A DNA stretch of 9,845 bases from contig JAATGE010000547.1 in assembly GCA_015654825.1 (NCBI GenBank), forward strand, positions 1-9,845, written 5' to 3'. The notes under the pieces were generated by a model. It did no database searches. It was not told the origin of the DNA and saw nothing but the letters and a program-made list of their open reading frames with translations. Each line of letters opens with the position of its first letter. The stretch's first letter is position 1. The position numbers and the translations under genes are program-made. This document shows positions 1 through 5,822 of the stretch, piece after piece. The stretch comes from Rhodospirillales bacterium. Its GTDB lineage: Bacteria > Pseudomonadota > Alphaproteobacteria > Acetobacterales > Acetobacteraceae.

Positions 1-933
1 CACGAGCAGAATGCCGTTCGGCATGGCCAGGATTGGCCGCAATATGTCGAGTGCATCCGCGGCGAACCCGAGGGTGTCAAAATCGAGCGCCACCTGGTCG
101 CGGTCCAGGACGCGGATCACGACGCTTTCGCCATGCACAGTGGGTACGGTGGAGACTCGGAAATCGATTTCGGTGCCGCGCACGCTGGCGGACATGCGCC
201 CATCCTGAGGCAGGCGGCGTTCGGCGATGTTTAGCCGCGCCATGATTTTCACGCGGCTGACGACGGCCTCGCGCAAATGCTGCGGTGGGGCTTCGACCTC
301 GCGCATGACGCTGTCGATGCGGTTGCGCACGATCAGCCGGTCGGCAGCCGGCTCGATGTGAATGTCGCTGGCGCGGGTATCGACGGCCCGCGCTAGAATC
401 TGGTTGACGAGGCGGATAACGGGAGCATCGCTGGCCAGGTCGTGCAGGCGTTCAAGGTCGGTGCCCGCGGCGGCGCCGTCGCGCACTTCTTTGGGTGGCG
501 CGGCCGGCTGCAGCAGCCGGTCCAGGGCCGCGCCGATATCGGTTTCGGTTGCGACCTGACGGGGCACCTTGCAATCGGCCGCCAGTGCGAGGGCGTTCGC
601 CGCATATTCGTCGAGCGGATTGGCCATGGCGACCGCGAGACCCTCGGCGCAATGCGCAAGCGGCAGAACTTGGAACTGTCGCAGAAAACTCGCGCTGAAA
701 CGTGGCAGCAAGGCGGGATCGGTTGAAGCCGCGAGGTCTGCGGCCGGCAGGTCCAGACTTTTGGCAAACGCGTCGGCCAGATCGCGCTCGGAGACAAGGC
801 CGAGTCTGGTGAGAATGGGTTCTATCGGTTCCGCGGCGTCGGTCGAGATGCGCCTGGCGCGGCTCAACGCTTCTGACGACAGCTTGCCGGAAATGACGAG
901 GGCGTCGATCGGCGATGGAGGGCGATTGTCCAT
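1..933 (-). CDS. gspE: Type II secretion system ATPase GspE/PulE, N-terminal 311 residues (partial)
   Basis: This is the cytoplasmic ATPase family that powers type II secretion (GspE) and, in relatives, type IV pilus assembly (PilB). The frame is open from the ATG at 933 to the window edge, so the C-terminal part is missing. Residues 1-140 fit the variable GspE N-terminal domain. The conserved T2SSE domain begins near residue 165 with ASDAPVIRLVNQIL, followed by SDIHIEP (189-195), LPQDGRM (241-247) and VHGESVVIRVLDR (266-278). The sequence stops at PNGILLV (305-311), directly before the expected Walker A motif, so ATPase competence cannot be judged here. The start is secure: in-frame TAG codons lie 5 and 9 codons upstream and no other ATG intervenes. 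The ribosome site is weak. No other secretion gene is visible, so PilB or a stand-alone GspE-like protein remains possible, although the N-terminal style favours GspE. Confidence 0.87.
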   Translation of the reverse strand, partial: MDNRPPSPIDALVISGKLSSEALSRARRISTDAAEPIEPILTRLGLVSERDLADAFAKSLDLPAADLAASTDPALLPRFSASFLRQFQVLPLAHCAEGLAVAMANPLDEYAANALALAADCKVPRQVATETDIGAALDRLLQPAAPPKEVRDGAAAGTDLERLHDLASDAPVIRLVNQILARAVDTRASDIHIEPAADRLIVRNRIDSVMREVEAPPQHLREAVVSRVKIMARLNIAERRLPQDGRMSASVRGTEIDFRVSTVPTVHGESVVIRVLDRDQVALDFDTLGFAADALDILRPILAMPNGILLV

Positions 934-1033
934 GGCGGAGCCTAACTATCCGACGCCCTAAAGCGCGCTAACCCTGGCGCGAAGCATTCGGCACGCTGCG
1001 GGCCGCAAAGTGCCTCGTCTACTTGACGTGAAG

Positions 1034-1060
1034 GCCGCGGTGTGGATGGCGATCCGCGGC
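1034..1060. repeat. Inverted repeat in the spacer between the orphan gene and gspE
   Basis: A perfect 7-base inverted repeat (GCCGCGG and CCGCGGC) flanks a 13-base loop in the 244-base spacer upstream of gspE. No T-run follows on either strand, so it is not a convincing intrinsic terminator. It could still fold in a transcript from the orphan gene, or act as a protein site near the gspE start. The rest of the spacer shows no recognisable promoter or gene. Such a repeat can arise by chance in GC-rich DNA. Confidence 0.3.
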
Positions 1061-1177
1061 GTCCTGTCTGCTCTCAGGCAAGAGCTCCGCACGTCGGCTA
1101 GACGGAGCACGCTACGGCGTCGCATCCCACCATAGCTGCGGCTGAATGCGGAGACTTACAGCCGTCACAAACGATGT

Positions 1178-1615
1178 CTACCATCGTCCCAATGCAGAGG
1201 TTGAGATCAAAACCGAGATTTCCGATTGGCCCAGTTCATTTGCCGCTCTCTTACCAGCAAGCCACTGCCATGAATACGAAGCCTCGGCCCCTATTCCTGG
1301 CAACTTGGCGCCGAGGAACGGCTCCATAAAATGACCAACTACGCGCCAGCCTTCGTAAGTCAATATCCACGAGAAAGCGCATTCACCGCTCTGTACAATT
1401 CCGGAATCTGACTCTCCAATGCACCATACGAAAGATTCAATCGATAATCCCCGGTCAAGGATCGTAGACAACGCATCCACTTGGGTTAATGTTCCCTCCG
1501 ACAAGCACCTGACAGTATTGTAGATTTCTTTGAAGTCGGTCGGCTCGGTTGAATAGATCCGTATTAAGGGACATTCCGGTGAGACGTCCTTCAGATAATC
1601 TGCCCTAGCTACCAT
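1178..1615 (-). CDS. Hypothetical protein, 145 residues, low G+C, next to an IS66 remnant
   Basis: I do not recognise a named family. The protein looks soluble, with no signal peptide or membrane helix. It has five cysteines, an N-terminal stretch CPLIRIYSTEPTDFKEIYN (15-33), a Trp-rich middle (FVWCIGESD; FSWILTYEGW) and ends in ALGRW. The frame is open further upstream, but that part overlaps tnpB in another frame and does not look like protein. I chose the ATG at 1615 because GAGG lies nine bases ahead of it; ATGs at 1624 and 1630 are alternatives. Two sampled 60-base stretches (1201-1260 and 1381-1440) have 47% and 43% G+C, well below the flanking genes, which suggests horizontal acquisition. 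The IS66 break falls about 15 to 30 bases before the start codon, so the native promoter was probably replaced. An immunity-like or accessory role would be a guess. The gene appears intact. Confidence 0.6.
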   Translation of the reverse strand: MVARADYLKDVSPECPLIRIYSTEPTDFKEIYNTVRCLSEGTLTQVDALSTILDRGLSIESFVWCIGESDSGIVQSGECAFSWILTYEGWRVVGHFMEPFLGAKLPGIGAEASYSWQWLAGKRAANELGQSEISVLISTSALGRW

Positions 1616-1952
1616 GAGCACCATCCTCATTTGTGCGGCAGCTATAGGCCAGCTGAGACGCCGAAATACCAACGACACCATCGGTGGGCGATGGCCAGAC
1701 AAAGCGCCCGCGCTCCAACCGTTTGGCATAGAGCGACATGCCGATGCCGTCATGCCAGAGGATTTTGATCATATCACCGCGCGCTCCGCGTAAGACGTAG
1801 AGATCGCCAGCATGCGGATCCCGCCCGAGTGCTTGTTGCACTTGCACTTGCACTTGCAGTTGCACTTGCAGCGCCAGCCCGTTTATGCGGCGCCGCATGT
1901 CGGTCCGCCCAACCGCCAGCCAGACGCGCACGCTGGCGGGGAAGGCAATCAA
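1605..1952 (-). pseudogene. tnpB: IS66-family TnpB (OrfB), 3' end lost
   Basis: TnpB is the small accessory protein of IS66-type elements, encoded between tnpA and tnpC. Family signatures are clear: ASVRVWLAVGRTDM (6-19), RGDMIKILWHDGIGMSLYAK (58-77) and KRLERGRFVWPS (77-88). The match ends at SQLAY (99-103); the usual tail, about a dozen or more residues with a Trp-containing motif, is replaced by SCRTNEDGAHGS and a TAG stop. The start is probably the TTG at 1952, which overlaps the tnpA TGA (TTGA), as expected for translational coupling. Residues 30-38 carry an unusual Gln-Val/Leu run from a hexanucleotide repeat, roughly eight residues longer than family members as I remember them. Its 3' end overlaps the 5' end of the orphan gene by 11 bases. 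With the C-terminus and tnpC gone, it is a non-functional fragment. Confidence 0.85.
1836..1871. repeat. Hexanucleotide tandem repeat inside tnpB
   Basis: There are six consecutive 6-base units on the plus strand: TTGCAC three times, TTGCAG, TTGCAC, TTGCAG. On the coding strand they read as alternating CAA and GTG or CTG codons, giving a Gln-Val/Leu run in TnpB. A multiple of three keeps the frame. Ordinary TnpB proteins have only a short QVQQ-like stretch here, so about four extra units seem to have been added by slippage. CRISPR is excluded because there are no spacers. Confidence 0.85.
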
Positions 1953-2302
1953 CGGCGTTCCAGTGCATCCAGCATCAGGCGCAGCGAGGCGGCCTTCACG
2001 CCACCTCCGATCCGAACGCGATGGCCGCTGGCAAGTTCGATCTCGATGATGTCGGCGGCGGGCGGCGGCGTATCCGCTCGATCCGGCGTGACCACCACCG
2101 GCACAAGCTGGGCTGCCAGCGATGCAGTTGACCCATCGCAGAGACGCTTGCGCCAGGCAGAAACCTGATTGGCGTTGACGTCGTAGTGCCGCGCAACGAC
2201 CGATACCGACGCCCCGGGTGCAAACGAAGCCGCGACGATCTCCCGCTTGAGGGCTTCCGGCCACGACCTATGTCGCCGCTCGACCCTCAAACTTGTGTCC
2301 AT
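1949..2302 (-). CDS. tnpA: IS66-family transposase accessory protein TnpA (OrfA)
   Basis: TnpA (OrfA) of IS66 elements carries a helix-turn-helix of the IS3/IS911 OrfA type and probably binds the element ends. Residues 11-55 (starting HRSWPEALKREIVAASF, then DVNANQVSAWRKRL) are the diagnostic HTH region. The C-terminal portion (IIEIELASGHRVRIGGGVK, 85-103; LRLMLDALERR, 107-117) is also typical. At 117 residues it is on the short side; the linker after RKRL looks brief, so a small internal deletion is possible. I chose the ATG at 2302 (MDTSLRVERRHR); the frame continues upstream to a GTG at 2341, but that extension includes non-coding IS sequence. Its TGA overlaps the tnpB TTG start. The gene reads intact but the element around it is broken. 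Confidence 0.85.
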   Translation of the reverse strand: MDTSLRVERRHRSWPEALKREIVAASFAPGASVSVVARHYDVNANQVSAWRKRLCDGSTASLAAQLVPVVVTPDRADTPPPAADIIEIELASGHRVRIGGGVKAASLRLMLDALERR

Positions 2303-2320
2303 TACCACGTTCGTGGACAC
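2295..2320. repeat. Palindrome over the tnpA start codon
   Basis: A perfect 7-base inverted repeat, GTGTCCA (2295-2301) and TGGACAC (2314-2320), brackets the tnpA ATG. A competing inner repeat, CCACG and CGTGG (2305-2309, 2312-2316), shares bases with the outer one, so only one can form at a time. Such a structure could hide the start codon or bind TnpA as autoregulator; both are inference. Confidence 0.45.
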
Positions 2321-2854
2321 TTCCAGTGTAACCACCCCCACAAAGGCCAGCAGCCTCTATCAGACGGGTGCAGCACCGCTAGGCGGCCTTCACCGAAGGG
2401 ATACGGAAAGTCGACCATGTGGCGGTTTCAGGCGTAGTGAGCGGCGTGCATGCGGCGATCGGGGGCCGATGTCGTTGACGTCGATCACGTGGGGGGAGTG
2501 CCGGGTACTGCGTCGTGGCCGGACGATTTGGGCTAGCGGCAGGGCGGAGGGAACGCTGGGAGGTGATTAGGAAGGCCAGGGCTCTGCCCTGGACCCGCTG
2601 GGGCCTGAGGCCCCAGACCCCCGTTAATCGAGCGAACGGCCTGGTGTTCGTTGATGGTTCTGTCTGGCGCCACGGAGCGGATCGCCACGTGCGTCCGGAG
2701 CACGGACAACGTCGTAGCCGAAACAAAAGTCCCCGCCCGACTTGCCGGCCCGCACCCTGGCAGCAAGTGTGACAGTCCATCCTTCGCCCTCGGCTCGGGC
2801 TGCCGTGCATCGTCTGATGGGTAACGTTGGCGCCATGGAGGGCGGTATTGACCA
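2321..2854. other. Region without a convincing gene between the IS66 remnant and the porin
   Basis: Open frames exist on both strands, up to 158 codons, but they read through the palindromic repeat at 2574-2622 and have low-complexity, Arg/Pro-rich composition typical of non-coding frames in GC-rich DNA. I recognise no family in any frame. The part nearest tnpA should contain the outer end of the IS66 element, but I could not identify its inverted repeat. The part nearest the porin (2620-2854) is its 3' untranslated region; no intrinsic terminator with a U-tract is visible. It may hold decayed mobile DNA. Confidence 0.5.
2574..2622 (+). repeat. Palindromic repeat element, copy 1 (two stem-loops)
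   Basis: This 49-base unit contains CCAGGGCTCTGCCCTGG (7-base stem, 3-base loop) and CTGGGGCCTGAGGCCCCAG (9-base stem), joined by ACCCG. It matches copy 3 at 48 of 49 bases in opposite orientation. I recall near-identical repeats scattered between genes in Acetobacteraceae. It lies about 230 bases past the porin stop and could end or protect that transcript. Confidence 0.85.
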
Positions 2855-4339
2855 CTAGAACGCGAGCTGAGCCTGAACAATCAGTCGATTTGCACTAAAT
2901 CCCTCGTCGCTGAAACTCTCGCCGTTCAAGTACGAGTACGCCACCTGTACCTTGGCCCGATGGCCGTGCAGGTAGTAATTCAGGCCAGCGGAATATTCCG
3001 TGATCTGTCGATAACCAAAATTGTCCGGTCCGGCATACCACTGGGTATCGCTATCGGAATCGGCAACTGTTGGGCCGGTCTGCTGGTAGCCCCAATGAAT
3101 GCCGTCGACACGTTCGACCAGTTCCAGTGTGCCGGGAATTATATAGTAGCCGGCCTGCTCCTGCCAGCCGTAAGAATCGAAGCCGCCATGTGCCGGCAGG
3201 CCGTCCTCGGCAGCGCGTGCATCGTTGTGCTTGTAGTAACCACTGCCCTGGAAGCTAAAAAATCCATCGCGCATATTCAGCGACACCGTGGCGCCCTTGG
3301 TATTGTCGCCCTTGACGTCGTTATAAATGCGTGAGCCTGTCTGCACCGGATTGTACGCGACCGACATCCATAGGCTCAATTGCGGGCTGCTGACGAGATG
3401 CGGATCCGGGTCGGTTTCCATCGGCTTGTAGGGTGCGAGTATATCCCAGCCCAGATGGCCGATGACGGCGAGCTTGGTGGTGGTGTTTTCGGTGGCACCC
3501 GAGAGCGAACCGGGAATCGGTTTGGAGACGGACAGGCTGTACGAAACCGGACCTGCCTTGCCCGAGGCACGCACGCCCATTTGACGGCCGAGGGCGAAAG
3601 CCCATTCCGCGGCGGACAGATCCGGCAGCAGGTATTGGCCAATATCCAGATAATATTCGTACGTGTAGGCGCTCCAGTACCGGCCCATTTCGAGCTTCAG
3701 GTAGGGGCTGAAAGTCTTCGCCAACTCGCCGTCCAGCAGAATGATGCCGGGTGCGGCCGCGGCCCCCTGGGTCGTCGCCTGCAAGGTGATCCAGTAGGTG
3801 AGGCTCGGATCAGCGATGTTTCCGGAGAAGTACAACCGGGCCAGAAAATCATCAAAATTGTTCGATGCCTCGTCCTTGGCGCCGAACTTTGTCGTTCCAC
3901 GCGGCGCGAAGAAGCGGTACCGCGGCTGCAGCAGACCGTTTATGTAGAGGGAATTGTCCCCGCTGGGGTCCTTGATATAGAAACCGCCATTATAGCCGGC
4001 GTCGACCGCCGGCCCCGCGGGCGGCGGGGCAGCGGCGATCTGTTCGGTGGCGATCTGGCGGGCGACTTGCCTGGACTGCTCGGTCATTCCACGCAATTGC
4101 GTCTGCGTGACTTGCGTGGCCGTCTGCTGCGCCTGGGCAAGGGCGTTCAGCCGCTGTTCCAATTGGCGGGTCACCTGTTGCTGCGCCCGCAAGGCACGTT
4201 TCAGCGCAGCGATTTCCTGGGCGGTGTCGCGGGATGTCGATTGCGCCAGGGCCGCGTGGGCCGGCACCAGCAGAATGGCGGTGGCGAGCAGCCCGGGCAC
4301 CAGGAGACGGTGGCGTAATGGGATCGCGTGGTTCGGCAT
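2855..4339 (-). CDS. Outer-membrane porin of the phosphate-selective OprO/OprP type
   Basis: This is probably a trimeric 16-strand beta-barrel channel letting a small solute, often an anion, through the outer membrane. The 494-residue product starts with a signal peptide (basic RHRLLVPGLL, then hydrophobic core; cleavage likely after AHA-29 or ALA-32). A Gln/Ala-rich coiled coil follows (about 38-103), as seen ahead of many such barrels. The barrel begins with GGFYIKDPSGDNSLYINGLL (118-137), which fits the Porin_O_P family, and ends in LIVQAQLAF, with the C-terminal Phe needed for outer-membrane assembly. The mature part has no cysteine. I chose the ATG at 4339 because GGAG sits six bases upstream and the signal peptide follows immediately; the frame is open 71 codons further up into the preceding gene. 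It is the last gene of the transport cluster, 113 bases after the binding protein. The family name does not prove phosphate as solute. Confidence 0.87.
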   Translation of the reverse strand: MPNHAIPLRHRLLVPGLLATAILLVPAHAALAQSTSRDTAQEIAALKRALRAQQQVTRQLEQRLNALAQAQQTATQVTQTQLRGMTEQSRQVARQIATEQIAAAPPPAGPAVDAGYNGGFYIKDPSGDNSLYINGLLQPRYRFFAPRGTTKFGAKDEASNNFDDFLARLYFSGNIADPSLTYWITLQATTQGAAAAPGIILLDGELAKTFSPYLKLEMGRYWSAYTYEYYLDIGQYLLPDLSAAEWAFALGRQMGVRASGKAGPVSYSLSVSKPIPGSLSGATENTTTKLAVIGHLGWDILAPYKPMETDPDPHLVSSPQLSLWMSVAYNPVQTGSRIYNDVKGDNTKGATVSLNMRDGFFSFQGSGYYKHNDARAAEDGLPAHGGFDSYGWQEQAGYYIIPGTLELVERVDGIHWGYQQTGPTVADSDSDTQWYAGPDNFGYRQITEYSAGLNYYLHGHRAKVQVAYSYLNGESFSDEGFSANRLIVQAQLAF

Positions 4340-4365
4340 GGCATGCTCCGGACATGGCTGATCAT

Positions 4366-4383
4366 GCGGGCCATTCGGCCCGC
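4366..4383. repeat. Hairpin in the binding protein-porin spacer (1)
   Basis: GCGGGCC and GGCCCGC form a perfect 7-base stem around a 4-base loop, 17 bases ahead of the porin ribosome site (GGAG at 4346-4349). No U-tract follows on the minus strand, so it is unlikely to be a simple terminator. It may shield the binding-protein mRNA from 3' exonucleases or tune porin translation. Confidence 0.55.
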
Positions 4384-4416
4384 ACAAGAAATGGAGATAC
4401 AAGGCGGGAAGGGCGA

Positions 4417-4439
4417 GGTGCCGCGTGAAAAGCGGCACC
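4417..4439. repeat. Hairpin in the binding protein-porin spacer (2)
   Basis: GGTGCCGC and GCGGCACC form a perfect 8-base stem with a 7-base loop, starting 13 bases after the binding-protein stop codon. On the minus strand the loop is TTTTCAC and the stem is followed by CTCGCCC, not a T-run. The position fits the mRNA-stabilising stem-loops often found just after periplasmic binding protein genes, where more binding protein than transporter is needed. Confidence 0.6.
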
Positions 4440-4452
4440 CCGCCGGAGGGAT

Positions 4453-5781
4453 TTAGCTTTTTTGCTCGGCCGCGCAGTCGCGAGGCCTGATGCCCTTCTC
4501 GGTCGCGTATTGCTGGGCCGCATTTTCGATAATTGGCCGCAGCAAGGCCCAATCAGGCGAAATCCAGTCGCTGATGACGTTCCATTTGGCTCCATCCCAT
4601 TGCTGGAACGTCACTCGCCCGTCGCCTTCATGATTGGAGCAGGAGACGTTAATCGAATGAAACAGTCCCTTGGCGCCAAGCACCGCCACCCGAGCCTCAT
4701 CGAGCCGCAAATTCTCGAAGCCCCAGCGCACTTGGTCGCCGGTAAGAGTGTGGTGGCCAAACTTCCGCTGGGCGATGCGCAACGCCTCCACATTCAGGAT
4801 GCCGTTGACGATGCCAAGATTGTGATAGACGCTGCCTATCCGGTTCTTGTCCTGGAGATTGCCCTTTCCCGCGCCATAGACGGTTTTGACGATCTCCTGA
4901 AGCACGGGATATTGTGCGCCGGAGGCCTGGGTCGTGATGGCGATGTAGCCCTTCGCCGCCGCGCCCGCTGGCCGCACATCCTCCTCCGAGTTCGACCACA
5001 CATTGCCGATGATATGATCCACCGGAAATCCGGTCTTGACTGCGGTCTTGAGCGCCACCGGGTTCATGACACCCCAGCCGCGCAGCACCACATAGTCCGG
5101 TTTGATGCGGCGAATGCTGAGCCATTGCGACTGCTGTTCGTTGCCCGGATGCGGTACTTCGATCTGCCGCACGGAGAAACCGAATTTCCGCGAGAGCAGC
5201 TCATAGATTGGAATGGTTTCCTTTCCGTAAGGTGAGCCGTGATAAAGCACGACGAGCTTCTTGCCCCGCAAATTGTCCGCGCCTCCAAGCTTGCCGGCGA
5301 TGAAATTGACGATGCCGGAGGTTTCGCTGTACGGATTGAGCAGTAGCGGGAAGACATAGGGAAATACCCGCCCGTCGGTGGACGCAGTGCGGCCGTGGTT
5401 GATGGTGATCAGCGGCACCTTGTCCTCGGTGATGTCGTCGATCATGGCATAGGCGATGCCGACCGACAGCGGATTCCACGCGGCGACGCCGGGATGGCTC
5501 TTCTGCCGCTTGTAGCACTCGACGCCACGCTCCACTTCGTACTGCGTCTCGCACTCGTTCCAGGTGAGTTTCACGCCGTTCACCCCGCCGTCGCGGATAT
5601 TGATCAGGTTCACGTAGTCAATAAAACCGCCAAAGAACCCGGTTCCGCCGGCCGCGTAAGGACCGACGCGGTAGCTCTGCAGCGGGAAATACTGTTCATC
5701 AGCGCGGGCTTGGCCGAACGCAAGAAACCCCGCGGCGAGCACGGTTGCGGCAAGCCGTTGAAGTTTTGTCACTCTGCTCAT
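4453..5781 (-). CDS. Periplasmic substrate-binding protein of a branched-chain-amino-acid-type ABC transporter
   Basis: This is a type I periplasmic binding protein of the LivK/Leu-Ile-Val family that delivers a solute to LivH/LivM. The 442-residue product has a Sec signal peptide (MSRVTKLQRL, hydrophobic core, cleavage after ARA-27). The mature N-terminus shows RVGPYAAGGTGFFGGFIDYV (38-57) and INIRDGGVNG (60-69), then WNECETQYEVERGVECY (74-90), where long LivK-like proteins have a conserved Cys pair. Four cysteines (77, 89, 381, 436) could form two disulfides. The ATG at 5781 is preferred over 5790 because AAGGA lies eight bases ahead of it and would abut the other. The gene follows the SfnB-like enzyme by 41 bases and precedes the porin. 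The long variant differs from true LivK (about 370 residues), so the ligand is probably not an amino acid; the link to SfnB suggests an organosulfur compound. The ligand is inferred. Confidence 0.88.
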   Translation of the reverse strand: MSRVTKLQRLAATVLAAGFLAFGQARADEQYFPLQSYRVGPYAAGGTGFFGGFIDYVNLINIRDGGVNGVKLTWNECETQYEVERGVECYKRQKSHPGVAAWNPLSVGIAYAMIDDITEDKVPLITINHGRTASTDGRVFPYVFPLLLNPYSETSGIVNFIAGKLGGADNLRGKKLVVLYHGSPYGKETIPIYELLSRKFGFSVRQIEVPHPGNEQQSQWLSIRRIKPDYVVLRGWGVMNPVALKTAVKTGFPVDHIIGNVWSNSEEDVRPAGAAAKGYIAITTQASGAQYPVLQEIVKTVYGAGKGNLQDKNRIGSVYHNLGIVNGILNVEALRIAQRKFGHHTLTGDQVRWGFENLRLDEARVAVLGAKGLFHSINVSCSNHEGDGRVTFQQWDGAKWNVISDWISPDWALLRPIIENAAQQYATEKGIRPRDCAAEQKS

Positions 5782-5789
5782 CAAAAGCA

Positions 5790-5794
5790 TCCTT
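5790..5794 (-). promoter_or_regulatory. Ribosome binding site of the substrate-binding protein
   Basis: AAGGA on the minus strand, eight bases before the ATG at 5781. It overlaps the alternative ATG at 5790, which would have no usable spacing, so it decides the start. Confidence 0.65.
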
Positions 5795-5822
5795 TCGCGA
5801 ACGCTGTATTGGTGCCGGGGTA

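Larger units (their letters stand above)
1644..2302 (-). mobile_element. IS66-family insertion sequence remnant (tnpA and truncated tnpB; no tnpC)
   Basis: A complete IS66 element is usually about 2.5 kb, with tnpA, tnpB and the large DDE transposase tnpC between terminal inverted repeats. Here only tnpA and most of tnpB remain. The tnpB match ends around 1644 and unrelated low-G+C DNA follows at once. I found no tnpC and could not place either terminal inverted repeat; the true left end lies somewhere upstream of tnpA, between 2302 and about 2450. The given limits therefore cover only the recognisable coding part. It cannot move by itself. Confidence 0.8.

Noticed and set aside
393..797. Minus-strand open frame of 134 codons
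   Set aside because: It is an out-of-frame shadow of the partial gspE, which reads continuously from 933 to the window edge.
1836..1871. CRISPR-like short repeat array
   Set aside because: The units are six bases and directly adjacent with no spacers; it is a coding microsatellite in tnpB.
2620..2854. Intrinsic terminator after the porin
   Set aside because: Only short imperfect inverted repeats (for example around 2780-2800) were found and none is followed by a T-run on the minus strand.
2379..2855. Minus-strand open frame of 158 codons between the IS66 remnant and porin
   Set aside because: It translates through the palindromic repeat (giving GVWGLRPQRVQGRALAF), and the rest resembles no protein family; such frames are common artefacts of this repeat.
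3380..4318. Plus-strand open frame of 312 codons opposite the porin gene
   Set aside because: It mirrors the porin coding frame; its translation is Arg/Gly-rich with no recognisable domain, while the minus strand gives a clear signal peptide and barrel.
4462..5235. Plus-strand open frame of 257 codons opposite the binding protein
   Set aside because: It is an antisense shadow in GC-rich DNA with no domain match and no ribosome site that I can see.
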